Part shown: piece by piece, positions 1-7,850 of the stretch
Position numbering within the stretch: the stretch's first letter is position 1
How the letters are laid out: every line of letters begins with the position of its first letter
Assembly: GCF_003610235.1 (NCBI RefSeq)
Contig: NZ_RAPR01000003.1
Coordinates: 121,237-185,236 of the forward strand
DNA length: 64,000 nucleotides
Direction of reading: 5' to 3'
Source of the DNA: Catellatospora citrea
Lineage (GTDB): Bacteria; Actinomycetota; Actinomycetes; Mycobacteriales; Micromonosporaceae
The notes under the pieces: generated by a model
The model's input: only the letters and a program-made list of their open reading frames with translations
Databases searched by the model: none
What the model was told of the DNA's origin: nothing
Made by a program: the position numbers and the translations under genes

Positions 1-208
1 TGATCGCGTCGAGGGTGTCCGACCCGGACCCGAGGTCGATCTCGACGCCGAATTCGAGGTCGATGGCGTCGATGAGGCGCAGCGCGCCGAGCGAGTCCAG
101 GCCCAGGGCGCGCAGCGATCCGCCGGTGAGCGCCTGTCCGGCGGTGACCGCACCGCCGGTGACGTCCTGGACGAGTGCGGCCATCCGCCGGTTCAGCTCG
201 GCGTTCAC
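1..208 (-). CDS. Acyl/peptidyl carrier protein (3' end outside window)
   Basis: The 69 visible residues form the N-terminal and central part of a phosphopantetheine carrier protein. The attachment motif LGLDSLGALRLIDAI holds the serine that would take the 4'-phosphopantetheine arm. The GTG start overlaps the NRPS stop codon in a GTGA junction, so translation is probably coupled. A free-standing carrier after a C-A-PCP module would receive an acyl or aminoacyl chain in the same pathway. The C-terminus lies beyond the left edge, so its length and anything fused to it are unknown. Acyl-type and peptidyl-type carriers cannot be told apart from this fragment. Confidence 0.85.
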   Translation of the reverse strand, partial: MNAELNRRMAALVQDVTGGAVTAGQALTGGSLRALGLDSLGALRLIDAIDLEFGVEIDLGSGSDTLDAI

Positions 209-3072
209 GGCCGCACCCGCAGGTACGCGGCGATGTCGGCGATGGTGGGGGTCTCGAAGAAGACCTCCAGCGGCACGTCGCGGCCGAACTGCGCCAGGAT
301 GCGCACGTTGATCCGGGTGATGGTCAGCGAGTGGCCGCCGAGGTCGAACAGGTCCTCGTCGAGGCCGATGTCGTCGACGGACAGCACCTCCTGCCAGATG
401 CCCTGCAACGCCCGCACCAGCTCGTCGTCCTCGCCGGCGGCGGGGGTGCCCGACGGCGCGCGGGCCGGGGCCGGTTCGGGCAGCGCGGCGCGGTCGAGCT
501 TGCCGCTGGGAGTCACCGGGAGCTGGTCGAGGAACGTCCACGAGGTCGGCACGGTCGCCGCCGGCAGCTGCGACGCGAGGTGGCGGCGCAGCTCCGCGGG
601 GTCCGGGGCGGTGCCACGGGCCACCAGGTAGGCGGCCAGGTCGCCGCCGCGCAGCGCGACGGCGGCGTGGGCGACGCCGGGGAACGCGCGCAGGTGGGAT
701 TCGATCTCCTCCAGCTCGATCCGGTGCCCGCGCACCTTGACCTGGCTGTCGGTGCGCCCGCCGAACACCAGGCGGCCGTCGGCCGACCACCGGCACCGGT
801 CGCCGGTGCGGTAGAGCCGCCCGCCGGTGTACGGGTCGGGGCCGAAGCGCTGCTCGGTGAGGTCGGCGCGGCGCAGGTAGCCGTCGGCGACGCCGTGGCC
901 GCCGATGCACAGCTCGCCCCATACGCCGGCGGGCAGTGGACGGCCTTCGCCGTCCAGGATGTAGGTCTGCGTGTTGGCGATCGGGCGGCCGATGGTGATC
1001 CGGTCGGGTTCGGCGGGGATCTCCTCGGCGGTCGACCAGATCGTGGTCTCGGTCGGGCCGTACACGTTGATCAGCCGGGTGACCCGGGCCCGCAGGTTCC
1101 GGGCCAGGTCGAGCGGGAGGGCCTCGCCTCCGGCGAGCGCGGTGACCGTGGACCGCCCGTCGAAACCGGCTTCGAGCAGGACCTGCCAGGCCGACGGGGT
1201 GGCCTGCACGTGGGTGACGCCCTCGCGGGCGACCAACGCGCCGACGGCGCGGCCGTCCAGCGCCCCGGCCTCCCCAGCGATGACCAGGCGGCCGCCGGTG
1301 ACCAGCGGCAGGAACAGCTCCAGCCCAGAGATGTCGAACGACAGCGGGGTGAGCCCGAGCCACCGGTCCCCCGGCCTGCTGCCGACCGTCTCGGCCAGGC
1401 CCAGCAGCAGGTTGGCCAGCGCGGCATGCGGCACGACGACGCCCTTGGGGCGGCCCGTGGTGCCCGAGGTGTACATGACGTACGCGGTGCCCGCGGGCAC
1501 CTCGCCGCCGGTCGAGGCGGCCGGGACGGCGTCGAGTCCGTCGAGGACCAGCGCGGGCCGGGCGTCTTCGAGGATGAGCTCCTGCCGGGCCACGGGATAC
1601 GCCGGGTCGACGGGCACGTACGCCGCCCCGGCGCGCATCACCGCCAGCATCGCCACGAGCGCCTGGCGGCCGCGGGGCATCCGGATCGCGACGAGCGAGC
1701 CGGGACCGGGCAGCCGCCCGGCCAGCTCGGCGACGGCGGCGTCCAGTTCGGCGTAGGTCAGCCGGTGGTCGCCGTCGACGACCGCGAGGTCGTGCGGGCG
1801 CAGCCGGGCCTGGGTGGCCAGCAGCTGCGTGACGGTGCCGCGCTGCTCGCGTGCCGTGTCGTTCCAGCCGTACAGCACGAGGTCGCGCTCGGCGGCGGGC
1901 ATGACCGGCATCGTCGCGACGTCGGTGTCCGGGTCGGCGGCGACGGCGGCCAGCACGGTGCGCAGGTGTTCGCCGATCCGCCGCACCGCGGCGGTGGGCA
2001 GGTGGGCCGGGCTGTGCTGGAGGCTGACGGCGAGCTCGCCGTCGGGGCCGTCGACGAGCTGCACGTGCAACGCGTTGCGGGCGGCGCCGTGGAACAGCGC
2101 CCACTGCACGTCGGCGGTGACGCCGGGGAAGGCGGGCGCCGGACCGCGGCGGCGGTAGCCGACCGACACCGGGGTCAGCGCCGGTGCGGCGCGCAGGCCG
2201 CTCACGACGTGGGCCAGGGGCACGGTGCGGTGCCGGTACACCTCCCGCAGGCGCGCACGCAGCTGCGCCGCGTAGTCGCGGAACCGGCCGGCGGCCGGGG
2301 CCACGCTGACGGGCAGCTCGTTGACGTGCAGCCCGATCCGTGGCGCGGTGTGCTCGTCGCGGGTGGACAGCCCGACGGCGACCGGCAGGCCGGCGTTGCC
2401 GTAGCGGGCCAGCAGCACGTGCACGGCGGCGAGCACCACCTCGAACCGGGTGAGGCCCGGGACGTCGGCCAGGGCCAGGGTCAGTTCGACGGCCTGCCCC
2501 GGCTCGGCTGCGGTCGGCGCGCCGGTCAGGTCGGGCAGCACGGCCTCGCCCGGGTCCGTCCAGTGACCGGCCCAGTACTCCCGCGCCGATGCCACCGCGT
2601 GCTCGCCGGGTTCCCCGTCGGACCCGGCGGGCAGCGGCGTCAGCTCCGCGCCGCGGTAGGCGGCGGCGAGGTCTGCCAGCAGCAGGTCCTTGGACATGCC
2701 GTCGAATACCAGGTGGTGGGCCGTGAACAGCAGCAGGTGCCGGGTGGGCGTGTCCCGCAGCAGCACGAACCGGGCCAGCGGCCCGCGGCTCAGGTCGTAC
2801 GGGCGGGCGATCTCCTCGCGTACCCGCGCCGCGCTGTGCGGCGCGTCGCCCAGCGTGATCTTCTCGGCGGCCGGGACCAGGCGGGGCAGGTCACCGTCGA
2901 GGGCCACGGCGCAGCCCAGGACCGGGTGCCGGGCGACGGTGGCGGCGCACGCCTCGCCGAGGGCGTGCCGGTCCAGTTCGCCGTCGAACCAGACCCCGAG
3001 CGCCATGTGGTACGCGGTGCCCGCCACCGCCGCCTGCTCGGTGAACCACATGCCGTGACTGATCGGGTTCAC
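205..3072 (-). CDS. NRPS module, C-A-PCP, predicted glycine-activating
   Basis: Single-module NRPS of 955 residues. The condensation domain (about 1-390) has an intact HHLVFDG active site at 119-125. The adenylation domain (about 400-865) has YTSGTTGRPKG at 534-544, YGPTETT at 671, YRTGD at 754, the hinge GRTDSQVKVRGHR near 772 and the catalytic lysine in PSGKLDR near 858. The PCP has LGGHSL with its serine at 915. Reading the ten specificity positions by eye gives D-I-L-Q-L-G-V-I-W-K, one residue from the classical glycine code DILQLGLIWK. There is no TE, epimerase or methyltransferase domain. The GTG start overlaps the upstream ligase stop (GTGA), which is better supported than a longer in-frame start inside that ligase. 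It probably extends an acyl starter with glycine. Confidence 0.93.
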   Translation of the reverse strand: MNPISHGMWFTEQAAVAGTAYHMALGVWFDGELDRHALGEACAATVARHPVLGCAVALDGDLPRLVPAAEKITLGDAPHSAARVREEIARPYDLSRGPLARFVLLRDTPTRHLLLFTAHHLVFDGMSKDLLLADLAAAYRGAELTPLPAGSDGEPGEHAVASAREYWAGHWTDPGEAVLPDLTGAPTAAEPGQAVELTLALADVPGLTRFEVVLAAVHVLLARYGNAGLPVAVGLSTRDEHTAPRIGLHVNELPVSVAPAAGRFRDYAAQLRARLREVYRHRTVPLAHVVSGLRAAPALTPVSVGYRRRGPAPAFPGVTADVQWALFHGAARNALHVQLVDGPDGELAVSLQHSPAHLPTAAVRRIGEHLRTVLAAVAADPDTDVATMPVMPAAERDLVLYGWNDTAREQRGTVTQLLATQARLRPHDLAVVDGDHRLTYAELDAAVAELAGRLPGPGSLVAIRMPRGRQALVAMLAVMRAGAAYVPVDPAYPVARQELILEDARPALVLDGLDAVPAASTGGEVPAGTAYVMYTSGTTGRPKGVVVPHAALANLLLGLAETVGSRPGDRWLGLTPLSFDISGLELFLPLVTGGRLVIAGEAGALDGRAVGALVAREGVTHVQATPSAWQVLLEAGFDGRSTVTALAGGEALPLDLARNLRARVTRLINVYGPTETTIWSTAEEIPAEPDRITIGRPIANTQTYILDGEGRPLPAGVWGELCIGGHGVADGYLRRADLTEQRFGPDPYTGGRLYRTGDRCRWSADGRLVFGGRTDSQVKVRGHRIELEEIESHLRAFPGVAHAAVALRGGDLAAYLVARGTAPDPAELRRHLASQLPAATVPTSWTFLDQLPVTPSGKLDRAALPEPAPARAPSGTPAAGEDDELVRALQGIWQEVLSVDDIGLDEDLFDLGGHSLTITRINVRILAQFGRDVPLEVFFETPTIADIAAYLRVRP

Positions 3073-4562
3073 ACGCCACCTCCGGTGCCGGCGGGGAAGA
3101 GTTCCACCAGCTGTCGTTTGAGGACCTTGCCCGCGTCGTTGCGCGGGAGCTGATCGAGCACGAGCAGGTCGCCCGGCAGCTGGTGGTCGGCGAGCCGCTC
3201 GGCGAGGAACGCCCGGATACCGGGCAGGCCGACGTCGGCGGCGTCCGGGCGGGGCACGATCACCGCGGCGAGCCGCGCGCCGAGCACCGGGTGCGGCACG
3301 CCGACCACCGCGGCCGCGGCCACCCCGGGGTGCTCGTGCAGCGCGGCCTCCACCTCCAGCGTGGAGATCTTGTACGCGCCCGACTTGACCACGTCGCTGT
3401 CCCGGTCGGACAGGAACAGGAAGCCGTCGCACAGGCGGCCCAGGTCGCCCATCCGCACCCAGCCGTCCCGGAACGTGTCCCGGGTGGCGGTCTCGTCGCC
3501 GAGGTAGCGCCGGGCGTGCGGCGAGCGCAGCCACACGTGGCCGACCTCGCCGTCGGGCACCGGCCCGCCGTCGGCGCCGGTGATGCGGACCGCGCCGGTC
3601 GTCACCCGGCCGACGGCGTCGGGGCGGGCCGGGTCGAAGACCATGGTGGTGTGGGCGGGGGCCGCCTCGGTGGAGGTGTAGTGGTTGACGATCGCCGCGT
3701 TGGGGAACGCCTGGTTGAGCCGCAGCGCGACGGCCGGGGGCAGCGGCGCCGCGGTCGAGCCGACCAGGTGTACGCCGGACAGGTCGACGCCGTCCAGCGC
3801 CCCGGATTCGAGCAGCTCGATCGCGGTCGCGGGCACCAGGAAGACCGTGCCGGCCTCGGGCAGCCGGGCGGCGAAGCGCCGGGGCGTGAACCGTGGCAGG
3901 GTCAGCGCCGCGGGCCGGGCGGTCAGCGCGTTGACGAGCATGGTCTGCGCGGCGTTGGTGCCGATCGGGAAGGCATGCAGGAAGCGCCGGGAGTGCGCCA
4001 GCGCCAGCCGTCTGGGGTGGATCAGCGCGCCGTCGGTGAGGTTGGCGTGCGTCGCGGCGACGGCCTTGGGCTGTCCAGACGTGCCCGAGGTGAACAGGAT
4101 CTGGGCGATCTCACCGGGCCGGGCGGCGTCGAGCACGCTCCGCGCGGCCAGGCGGTCGACCTCCGGCATGCCGGCCTCGACGAGCGCGTCGACGTCGCCG
4201 CGGCCGTCGATCACGAGGTCCGCGCCGCACGCGGCCAGCAGCTGGGCCAGCCGGACCGGGGGCAGCTGGTCGGGCAGCGGCACGGCGACCGCGCCCGCAC
4301 GCTGCACGCCGCAGTACGCGACGGCGAAGCTCGTCCAGTCGCGGCCGGCGAAGACGAGCCCGACCGGCGTGCCCGGGGCGACGCCCTTGGCGCGCAGCGC
4401 CGCGGCGACCGCGGTCGCGGCGTCGTCCCACTGCGCGAAGGTCAGCGCGTCGACGCCCGCGACCTCGATGGCGACGTCGGCGGGGTTGCGGGCACGCCGC
4501 CACGCCAGCAGCCCGGGGACTGTCCGGCATGGTTGCTGCGGTGGTTCGCCGATCCCGGGCAT
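3069..4562 (-). CDS. Class I acyl/aryl-AMP ligase
   Basis: Adenylate-forming enzyme of 497 residues, slightly short for an acyl-CoA ligase. It has the P-loop TSGTSGQPKA (about 158-167), a YTSTEAAPA acyl-binding motif, the GWVRMGDLG/SDRDSDVVKSGAYKIS hinge, and a C-terminal NDAGKVLKR with the catalytic lysine. Such enzymes activate a carboxylic acid as its adenylate and pass it to CoA or a carrier protein. As first gene of the minus-strand operon it would supply the starter acid to the carrier or NRPS. The chosen ATG has GGAGA upstream; longer in-frame starts would run into the divergent promoter. The substrate (fatty, aryl or amino acid) cannot be read from sequence alone. Confidence 0.88.
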   Translation of the reverse strand: MPGIGEPPQQPCRTVPGLLAWRRARNPADVAIEVAGVDALTFAQWDDAATAVAAALRAKGVAPGTPVGLVFAGRDWTSFAVAYCGVQRAGAVAVPLPDQLPPVRLAQLLAACGADLVIDGRGDVDALVEAGMPEVDRLAARSVLDAARPGEIAQILFTSGTSGQPKAVAATHANLTDGALIHPRRLALAHSRRFLHAFPIGTNAAQTMLVNALTARPAALTLPRFTPRRFAARLPEAGTVFLVPATAIELLESGALDGVDLSGVHLVGSTAAPLPPAVALRLNQAFPNAAIVNHYTSTEAAPAHTTMVFDPARPDAVGRVTTGAVRITGADGGPVPDGEVGHVWLRSPHARRYLGDETATRDTFRDGWVRMGDLGRLCDGFLFLSDRDSDVVKSGAYKISTLEVEAALHEHPGVAAAAVVGVPHPVLGARLAAVIVPRPDAADVGLPGIRAFLAERLADHQLPGDLLVLDQLPRNDAGKVLKRQLVELFPAGTGGGV

Positions 4563-4666
4563 GGGAGAACGTCTCCTAACGCGACCTGGAGCGGGGATCG
4601 GCATCTCGCCCGCGTATCGACACGAGTCTGCATCCGGGGGCGGCGGGCGGGGATCGGCCGAATGGA

Positions 4667-4680
4667 GGAAAGCGCTTTCC
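4667..4680. promoter_or_regulatory. LacI-type operator palindrome
   Basis: GGAAAGCGCTTTCC is a perfect 14-base palindrome with the central CG usual for LacI/GalR-family operators. It sits between the divergent AMP-ligase and condensation-like genes, 14 bases before the -10 box of the latter. Close variants occur at 9502-9515 and 9691-9704 near the pectate lyase. Confidence 0.6.
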
Positions 4681-4693
4681 GCCATCGACGTCC

Positions 4694-4699
4694 TACGCT
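4694..4699 (+). promoter_or_regulatory. -10 box of a probable leaderless transcript
   Basis: TACGCT ends six bases before the ATG at 4706. There is no Shine-Dalgarno sequence before that ATG, so transcription probably begins at the start codon. Confidence 0.55.
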
Positions 4700-4705
4700 G
4701 GCGTG

Positions 4706-6259
4706 ATGTCCACCCACGGCCGCACCGCCGACACCGGAGCCGCGCCCCGCGACACCGTCCTGCTCGCCGGCAGCGGGGCCGTCGCCGTCGACGGCCTGCC
4801 GCAGACGGCCGAGCTCGACGCGCCGGGCACCGCGCACGCCGTCCACCTGACCGCGCCGTTCGACGGACCGGCCGACCCGGGCGCGCCGCTCACCTGGGGC
4901 CAGCGCGCGCTGTGGATCGCCATCCGCCGGCACGGCGCCAGCCACGCGATGTTCAGCCTGCGGCGCGTGGTCGCCGCACCGCGCCGCACCGCCCTCGACG
5001 TGCCGTCCGCGTTGCGCGCGGTGAGCGCCCTCGTCGCACGGCACAGCTCGCTGCGCACCCGCGTCCAGGAGGTCGACGGGCAACTGCGCCAGGTCGTCGC
5101 CGCGCGCGGCGAGCAGCCGGTGCTGGTGATCCCGATCGGCGCGCCGCCCGCCGACGACGGCGCGGCGCTCGCGGTGCAGGTGGCGGCCGAGCTGGCGAGC
5201 ACCCCGTTCGACCATGACCGGGAGTGGCCGCAGCGGATCGCGCTACTGGTGGCGGGCGAGCGGGTGTGCCGGATCGCCCTCGTGTTCAGCCATACCACCG
5301 TCGACTTCCGGGCCGCCGAACTGGTGCTGCGCGACCTGCGGCTGCTCCTGCTGCGCGGGGCGGTGCCGACGCCGCCGCCCGCGCAGTCGGCCGACATCGC
5401 CCGGCTGGAGGACAGCGACCGCCTGCAGCGCCGCAACGCCCGCGCGGTGCGGTACTGGCTGGACATTCACCACCGCCTGCCCGCAGACACCCTGCCCGGT
5501 GTCGGGCCGGCGCACTCCCCTCGTTTCCAGCGCTGCGTGCTGACCTCGCCGGCCGCCGACACGGCCGCGCGGACCGTGGCCCGGCGCGAGCGGGTGTCCA
5601 CCTCGACGGTGCTGCTGAGCGCGGTCGCCGGGGTCATCGCGGCCAGGTCGGGGCAGGACACGTGCGGGATCTACACGATGGTCAACAACCGGTCCGCCGA
5701 CGAGTACCGGGAGGCGATCTCGAAACTCAACCAGCTCGGCCTGCTGGTGATCAGCCTGGCCGACCGGCCCGCGTTCGCCGAGGCGCTGCCCCGGGTCTGG
5801 CATGCGGCGCTGGAAGCCTACCGGCACGCCTACTACGACCCCGAGCAGATGGCGCAGGCGCACGAGGCGGCCGGGCTGCCGTACGCCACCGGGGTCAACA
5901 AGCACTGCTATTTCAACGACATCCGGCTCGCGCCCGAGGCCGAGCTGCCCGGCGACGGCCTCGACGCCGTCGCGCTGCGGGCCGCCATGGCGGCCACCAG
6001 TTTCGCGGTCGCCGAAGGACTGGAGACGTTCACCTGGCTGATGCGGGTCGAGGTGATCGACACGCCCGGCGGGATGGGCCTGGCCGTCACCGGCGACACG
6101 GCTCACCTACCTCCCGACGTCGCCGAACGTTTCCTGCGTGCGGTCGAACGGCTGCTGGTCGATGCGGCGCTCGGGCCACTCCCCTGGCCCTGGACGTCGG
6201 CCGCGAGCCCGGACCTGCCCACGACGCCGGAACCCGTTGCACCCGTCCGTCGCGCATGA
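4706..6259 (+). CDS. Stand-alone condensation-domain-like protein
   Basis: A 517-residue protein with a condensation-like fold: LTWGQRALWIAIRRHG (about 62-77) corresponds to core C1. At the active site, HHxxxDG is replaced by SHTTVDF (195-201). The second histidine and the aspartate are kept, but the first histidine and the glycine are lost. The C-terminal half has the VNNRS and CYFND segments seen in C-domain relatives. There is no adenylation or carrier domain. It opens the plus-strand operon with the tiny peptide gene and the P450, and is divergent from the NRPS operon. It may transfer an acyl or aminoacyl group to a free amine such as a peptide N-terminus, or condense carrier-bound substrates; both are inference. 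A GTG three bases earlier is an alternative start. Confidence 0.75.
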   Translation: MSTHGRTADTGAAPRDTVLLAGSGAVAVDGLPQTAELDAPGTAHAVHLTAPFDGPADPGAPLTWGQRALWIAIRRHGASHAMFSLRRVVAAPRRTALDVPSALRAVSALVARHSSLRTRVQEVDGQLRQVVAARGEQPVLVIPIGAPPADDGAALAVQVAAELASTPFDHDREWPQRIALLVAGERVCRIALVFSHTTVDFRAAELVLRDLRLLLLRGAVPTPPPAQSADIARLEDSDRLQRRNARAVRYWLDIHHRLPADTLPGVGPAHSPRFQRCVLTSPAADTAARTVARRERVSTSTVLLSAVAGVIAARSGQDTCGIYTMVNNRSADEYREAISKLNQLGLLVISLADRPAFAEALPRVWHAALEAYRHAYYDPEQMAQAHEAAGLPYATGVNKHCYFNDIRLAPEAELPGDGLDAVALRAAMAATSFAVAEGLETFTWLMRVEVIDTPGGMGLAVTGDTAHLPPDVAERFLRAVERLLVDAALGPLPWPWTSAASPDLPTTPEPVAPVRRA

Positions 6260-6291
6260 CACGATGCACATCAATAAACGCCTCTCTATAT

Positions 6292-6298
6292 AGGAGGG
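6292..6298 (+). promoter_or_regulatory. Strong ribosome binding site of the peptide gene
   Basis: AGGAGGG lies five bases before the ATG at 6304, inside a locally AT-rich stretch (6268-6292) that is unusual for this window. This is a near-ideal site, and supports translation of the 31-codon gene. Confidence 0.8.
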
Positions 6299-6303
6299 TT
6301 TCC

Positions 6304-6399
6304 ATGGCACGCGTGTTCCGTCACGTGGCCGCTCGCCTGATGGGCAGGTCCCAGGTCAGCGGCCGGTATCCGTACTGGTTCTACAACTACCCGGAGTAG
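6304..6399 (+). CDS. Putative RiPP precursor peptide with aromatic C-terminal core
   Basis: A 31-residue product: a basic leader-like half (MARVFRHVAARLMGR), then SQVSGR, then the terminal decapeptide YPYWFYNYPE, in which six of ten residues are aromatic. It has a near-ideal Shine-Dalgarno sequence, ends in TAG, and lies 44 bases after the condensation-like gene and 69 bases before a P450 gene on the same strand. Known P450-modified RiPPs (tryptorubin-type atropopeptides, cittilins, biarylitides) use very short precursors with C-terminal Tyr/Trp-rich cores encoded next to one P450. By analogy the P450 would cross-link Tyr/Trp side chains and the leader would be removed at or near R21. The residues following the core (P30, E31) and the NRPS-type neighbours are not part of those known systems. 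A regulatory leader peptide is the main alternative. Confidence 0.7.
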   Translation: MARVFRHVAARLMGRSQVSGRYPYWFYNYPE

Positions 6400-6468
6400 G
6401 CCGACCGGCATCCGGAACCCCGGTCGCGGGACCTCGGTCCGGGGACCTGCGACCGTGGGGAGACGGCG

Positions 6469-7785
6469 ATGGCACAGGCCGAGCAGCGCACCCGGCCGCC
6501 GGGGCCGCGCGGGCACTGGCTCATGGGCAACACACCCGCCTACGACGACGACCGCATCGGCTTCCTGCGGCGCACCCATCACGAGTACGGCGACGTGTTC
6601 GCCTTCGACGAGCGCACGGTCTTCGTCACCGCCCCCGAGACCGCCCACGACGTGCTCGCGCGCACCAACACCGACTTCCTCACCGAGCTCGCGCCGTTCG
6701 ACGCCCGGCCCGACCTGGGCGACGCCGCCGGCCAGGCCGCCGCCTGGATGTCCGCGCGCCGCACGGTGTGGCCGGGACTCAACCACACCGCCGCCGCGTC
6801 CGCCGACACCCGCACCGTCGCACTGCTCGACGAACTCGCCCGGCCCGCGACCGCGGGTGAGGTCGACGTCCTGCCGCTGGCGCGCGCGTTCACCGCCCAC
6901 GCCATCGCGGACTACTGCTTCGGCCGCGACGCGGCGGGGCTGCCGGAACTGCTGGCCGACAACCTCGACATCACCGAGCCGTTCACCGCGTCGTCGTACC
7001 AGTTCCCCGCCTGGCTGCCGCTGCCCCGCCACCGCCGCCTCTTCCGGGTGCACCGGCACACGGTGCAGACCCTGACCGCCCTGGTCCGGCGGCGGCGCGC
7101 GGACCCACGCCCGGCGGCACCGGCCGACCTGCTGGACTTCCTGCTCGACGCCGACCCGGCGATGTCCGACAGCACGGTCATGGCCACGTTGCGCGGCATC
7201 CTCATGGGTGGACACGGCATTCCGGCGGCCGCCGTCGTCTCCATCGTCCGGGAACTGGCCATGCGGCCGGAACTGGCCGCCGACCTGCGCGACGAGGCGG
7301 GTCCCGGCGACGCCGTGCCGAAGGCGCGCCTGCCGCTGGCCGAGGCGGTGGTCAAGGAGGTGCTGCGGCTGTATCCACCGGTGTGGCTGATGACGCGCAC
7401 CGCGTACCACCCGACGACACTCGCGAACTGGTCGCTGCACCCCGGCGACGAGGTGCTGCTGAACCCGTACCTGATCCACCGCGATCCGCGCTGGTGGCAG
7501 CGCCCGGACGAGTTCGACCCGAGCCGCTGGCTCACCGGACGGCCCGCGCCGCGCACGGCCTACCTGCCGTTCGGCGCCGGGCCGCGGGTCTGCGTCGGAT
7601 CGGCCCTGGCCATGCGCCAGCTCACCCTGACGACCTCGCGGCTGGCCCAGGCCTACACCGTCGCGTCGAGCAACGCCGTCACGGCCGCACCGAGGTTCCT
7701 CGGCCGGCTCGCCCCGGCGGGCCTGCGGGCGCGCCTCACCCCGGCGCGCCGGTGTCCGGTCACGGGAGCGGGCGGCAGCCGGTGA
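6469..7785 (+). CDS. Cytochrome P450, likely tailoring or cross-linking enzyme
   Basis: P450 of 438 residues. The N-terminus has a proline-rich hinge (RPPGPRGHWLMG) with no membrane anchor. ExxR is EVLR at 297-300, and the haem loop is FGAGPRVCVG at 368-377 with Cys375 as the axial ligand. The I-helix reads GGHGIP at 247-252, where most P450s have an acid/alcohol pair (A/G-G-x-D/E-T). This is a real departure that recurs in some P450s acting on carrier-bound or peptide substrates. A GGGGAG Shine-Dalgarno precedes the ATG. It lies directly downstream of the aromatic peptide gene, so side-chain cross-linking of that peptide is the leading hypothesis. Hydroxylation or coupling of an NRPS-bound substrate is the alternative. 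Redox partners are not encoded nearby. Confidence 0.9.
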   Translation: MAQAEQRTRPPGPRGHWLMGNTPAYDDDRIGFLRRTHHEYGDVFAFDERTVFVTAPETAHDVLARTNTDFLTELAPFDARPDLGDAAGQAAAWMSARRTVWPGLNHTAAASADTRTVALLDELARPATAGEVDVLPLARAFTAHAIADYCFGRDAAGLPELLADNLDITEPFTASSYQFPAWLPLPRHRRLFRVHRHTVQTLTALVRRRRADPRPAAPADLLDFLLDADPAMSDSTVMATLRGILMGGHGIPAAAVVSIVRELAMRPELAADLRDEAGPGDAVPKARLPLAEAVVKEVLRLYPPVWLMTRTAYHPTTLANWSLHPGDEVLLNPYLIHRDPRWWQRPDEFDPSRWLTGRPAPRTAYLPFGAGPRVCVGSALAMRQLTLTTSRLAQAYTVASSNAVTAAPRFLGRLAPAGLRARLTPARRCPVTGAGGSR

Positions 7786-7793
7786 CACGGGAC

Positions 7794-7828
7794 GGGCCGG
7801 CGACCGGGATCTCCCCGGTCACCGGCCC
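7794..7828. terminator. Bidirectional hairpin between P450 and pectate lyase
   Basis: Arms GGGCCGG-c-GACCGGG and CCCGGTC-a-CCGGCCC pair over 14 bases with one mismatch around a 5-base loop. It lies between convergent genes and marks the end of the biosynthetic operon. Confidence 0.75.
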
Positions 7829-7850
7829 TCGGTGAGGCTTCACCGGCGGG

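Noticed and set aside
175..3153. Long plus-strand open frame opposite the NRPS
   Set aside because: Antisense of a gene with intact C-A-PCP motifs; its protein is Gly/Arg/Gln-rich with no family pattern. High GC removes stop codons on the reverse strand.
3183..4706. Plus-strand open frame opposite the AMP ligase
   Set aside because: Antisense shadow of a gene with complete adenylation motifs.
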